Below are positions 63,168-64,000 of a stretch of 64,000 nt of DNA, one piece after another. The translations under genes were made by a program, and so were the position numbers. A model generated the notes under the pieces. The model saw nothing but the letters and a program-made list of their open reading frames with translations, was not told the DNA's origin and searched no databases. Numbering within the stretch: the stretch's first letter is position 1; each line of letters opens with the position of its first letter. Source of the stretch: Marine Group II euryarchaeote MED-G37 (GTDB lineage Archaea; Thermoplasmatota; Poseidoniia; Poseidoniales; Thalassarchaeaceae); NCBI GenBank assembly GCA_002457555.1, contig NTJQ01000001.1, forward strand, positions 62,001 through 126,000, given 5' to 3'.

Positions 63168-63220
63168 ATTCCTCACCTCTGCGGTCAGCGAGGTTACCCT
63201 CTCCCGCAATTCGTGAATTA

Positions 63221-63499
63221 TCACTCAAAATGCTCGTCGAATCTCCCTTCTTTCATTGCTTGTAATGCGGCCTTTGGCTCCATGCCTTCGACCTTAATTC
63301 GCATTGCTACGCAGGTTCCCATGACCTCACGCGAGCGCGCGTATAGTGTTGCACCAGTTAAGCGGTCTTTCTGCTTGTCAGCAACCTGCTTGACTTGGTC
63401 CATTGATAGGTTCTCAGTGGATGCATCCCAGCTTCCATTACACTTCTTTTGACCGAGGGTCTGCAGAATCATATGAGGTGTCTCATTACGTGCTGACAT
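63221..63499 (-). CDS. rpl11: 50S ribosomal protein uL11, C-terminal domain only
   Basis: 92 residues against about 160 in other archaea. The sequence ETPHMILQTLGQKK...LSMDQVKQVADKQKDRLTGATLYARSREVMGTCVAMRIKVEG aligns with the C-terminal, rRNA-binding half (PPTTALIKKEAG... to the end). The N-terminal half that contacts translation factors is absent. GTAGGGGG stands upstream of a normal ATG, and only 86 bases separate it from the spt5 stop, too few for the missing ~70 residues in any frame. The gene position in the spt5-rpl11-rpl1 operon is normal. Confidence 0.85.
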   Translation of the reverse strand: MSARNETPHMILQTLGQKKCNGSWDASTENLSMDQVKQVADKQKDRLTGATLYARSREVMGTCVAMRIKVEGMEPKAALQAMKEGRFDEHFE

Positions 63500-63585
63500 G
63501 CTCTTTACCCCCTACTGAAGTGCCTCGCCGACCTGCTCTCCCTATTTGAGCGTGATGACGAACCTCTAATTTCTCCTGATTATGC

Positions 63586-63999
63586 TCATTCAACACGCTG
63601 AGTAACTCGAACTTGATCAGCACGTACTGTCAGGGCGACTGGTACAGCCGCTTCGAATAGCTCGACAGTGACCTCTTCCTTTGACTCTGTAACACGTATA
63701 ACACGGGCCGACTGGCCTTTGAATGCGCCACCGCTGATTTCGATTATACAACCTTCCTCAATACCAGCTGTAGCCGCCTTAGGCTCGAGGTAGGAGAGTG
63801 TATTTTCTAGAGGCGAAACACCGGGTAGAACCTTTCGACAGTTCTTCAAGCGAGTTGTGGTCATTCCAGACATTCCAATTAATTTCTCGACATGGTGAAG
63901 TGCAGACGCCTCAAGGAAAATATAGCCGCGTACATGCCCTGGAACCAATACTCCGAAAATTTCGTCTTGAATGTCCTTCAGAGAACCGGTACCGGAGAG
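63586..63999 (-). CDS. spt5: transcription elongation factor Spt5 (NusG homolog), partial
   Basis: The frame is open to the window edge and continues upstream (SLKDIQDEIFGVLVPGHVRGYIFLEA), so the listed TTG at 63948 is internal. What is visible is the later half of the NGN domain (GHVRGYIFLEASALHHVEKLI, NCRKVLPGVSPLE) and the C-terminal KOW domain (GCIIEISGGAFKGQSARVIRVTESKEEVTVELFEAAVPVALTV), about 137 residues. It clamps RNA polymerase with Spt4 for processivity. It leads the ribosomal stalk operon, as in other archaea. Confidence 0.9.
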   Translation of the reverse strand, partial: LSGTGSLKDIQDEIFGVLVPGHVRGYIFLEASALHHVEKLIGMSGMTTTRLKNCRKVLPGVSPLENTLSYLEPKAATAGIEEGCIIEISGGAFKGQSARVIRVTESKEEVTVELFEAAVPVALTVRADQVRVTQRVE

Positions 64000-64000
64000 T

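Noticed and set aside
1-64000. Mobile elements, integrases, prophage or toxin-antitoxin islands
   Set aside because: No transposase, integrase, terminal inverted repeats or target duplications were seen on either strand; tRNA 3' ends are not repeated nearby.

Overview
The window reads as a chromosomal segment of a marine planktonic euryarchaeon, most likely Marine Group II (Candidatus Poseidoniales). The archaeal signature is strong: ribosomal proteins L18e, archaeal-type uL13/uS9, RNA polymerase subunit N, MCM helicase, GatE, Pth2, Trm1, a radical-SAM enzyme of archaeosine synthesis, and the Spt5-uL11-uL1-uL10-P1 operon with the acidic EEEE...[10 protein letters not shown]-type stalk tails. 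Several genes are nevertheless bacterial in flavour (NAD-dependent DNA ligase, AddAB-like helicase-nuclease, Liv-type ABC transporter), as is common in this group. Group assignment is inference from gene content; no 16S rRNA is present. Coding is dense, no gap exceeds 300 bases, and many starts follow a GGTGA Shine-Dalgarno at about 4-7 nt, including TTG starts. No transposon, integrase, prophage or CRISPR array was seen. || Layout. 1-4.2 kb: C-terminal part of a giant membrane-anchored surface protein. 4.4-6.0 kb: rpl18e-rpl13-rps9-rpoN and tRNA-Pro(GGG). 6.1-12.8 kb: ligA, a PAC2 protein, a Cas4/RecB-like Fe-S nuclease, a DEDDh exonuclease, a PKD lipoprotein and a small unknown. 12.9-20.6 kb: tRNA-Arg(GCG), secreted esterase, thioesterase, pentapeptide protein, an unknown protein, a second PAC2 protein, NfuA-like protein, MoaA, Trm1, PurM. 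20.8-29.3 kb: a five-part amino-acid ABC importer compressed into four genes, with an unusual multi-domain binding lipoprotein, a LivH-LivM fusion, LivG and LivF. 29.3-37.2 kb: hydrolase, PPC/DUF296 protein, MCM, GatE, a DUF4430 lipoprotein next to an ECF-S-like membrane protein, Pth2, and a divergent aquaporin-like protein. 37.4-44.8 kb: cysteine dioxygenase, aminotransferase, an RCC1 plus GCC2/GCC3-repeat surface protein, threonine aldolase, secreted thioredoxin-like protein. 44.8-53.5 kb: AddB-like and AddA-like subunits. 53.5-61.0 kb: M20 peptidase, coiled-coil protein, hexapeptide acyltransferase-like protein, archaeosine radical-SAM enzyme, a heme-copper-oxidase-like protein that seems to lack its heme ligands, and YchF GTPase. 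61.1-64.0 kb (minus strand): spt5 (partial)-rpl11 (short)-rpl1-rpl10-rpl12. || The picture is of a heterotroph living on protein and amino acids: surface adhesion or capture proteins, a Liv-type uptake system, peptidase, threonine and cysteine catabolism, and possibly corrinoid capture, alongside replication, double-strand-break processing and translation genes. The points most worth a second look are the rearranged binding protein (a type-3 solute-binding domain in permuted order joined to two LivJ domains), a uL11 gene lacking the whole N-terminal domain, Fe-S-type nuclease domains in both Add subunits, a cysteine dioxygenase with the Cys-Tyr cofactor pair, and two membrane proteins (oxidase-like and aquaporin-like) that appear to have lost their family-defining residues.
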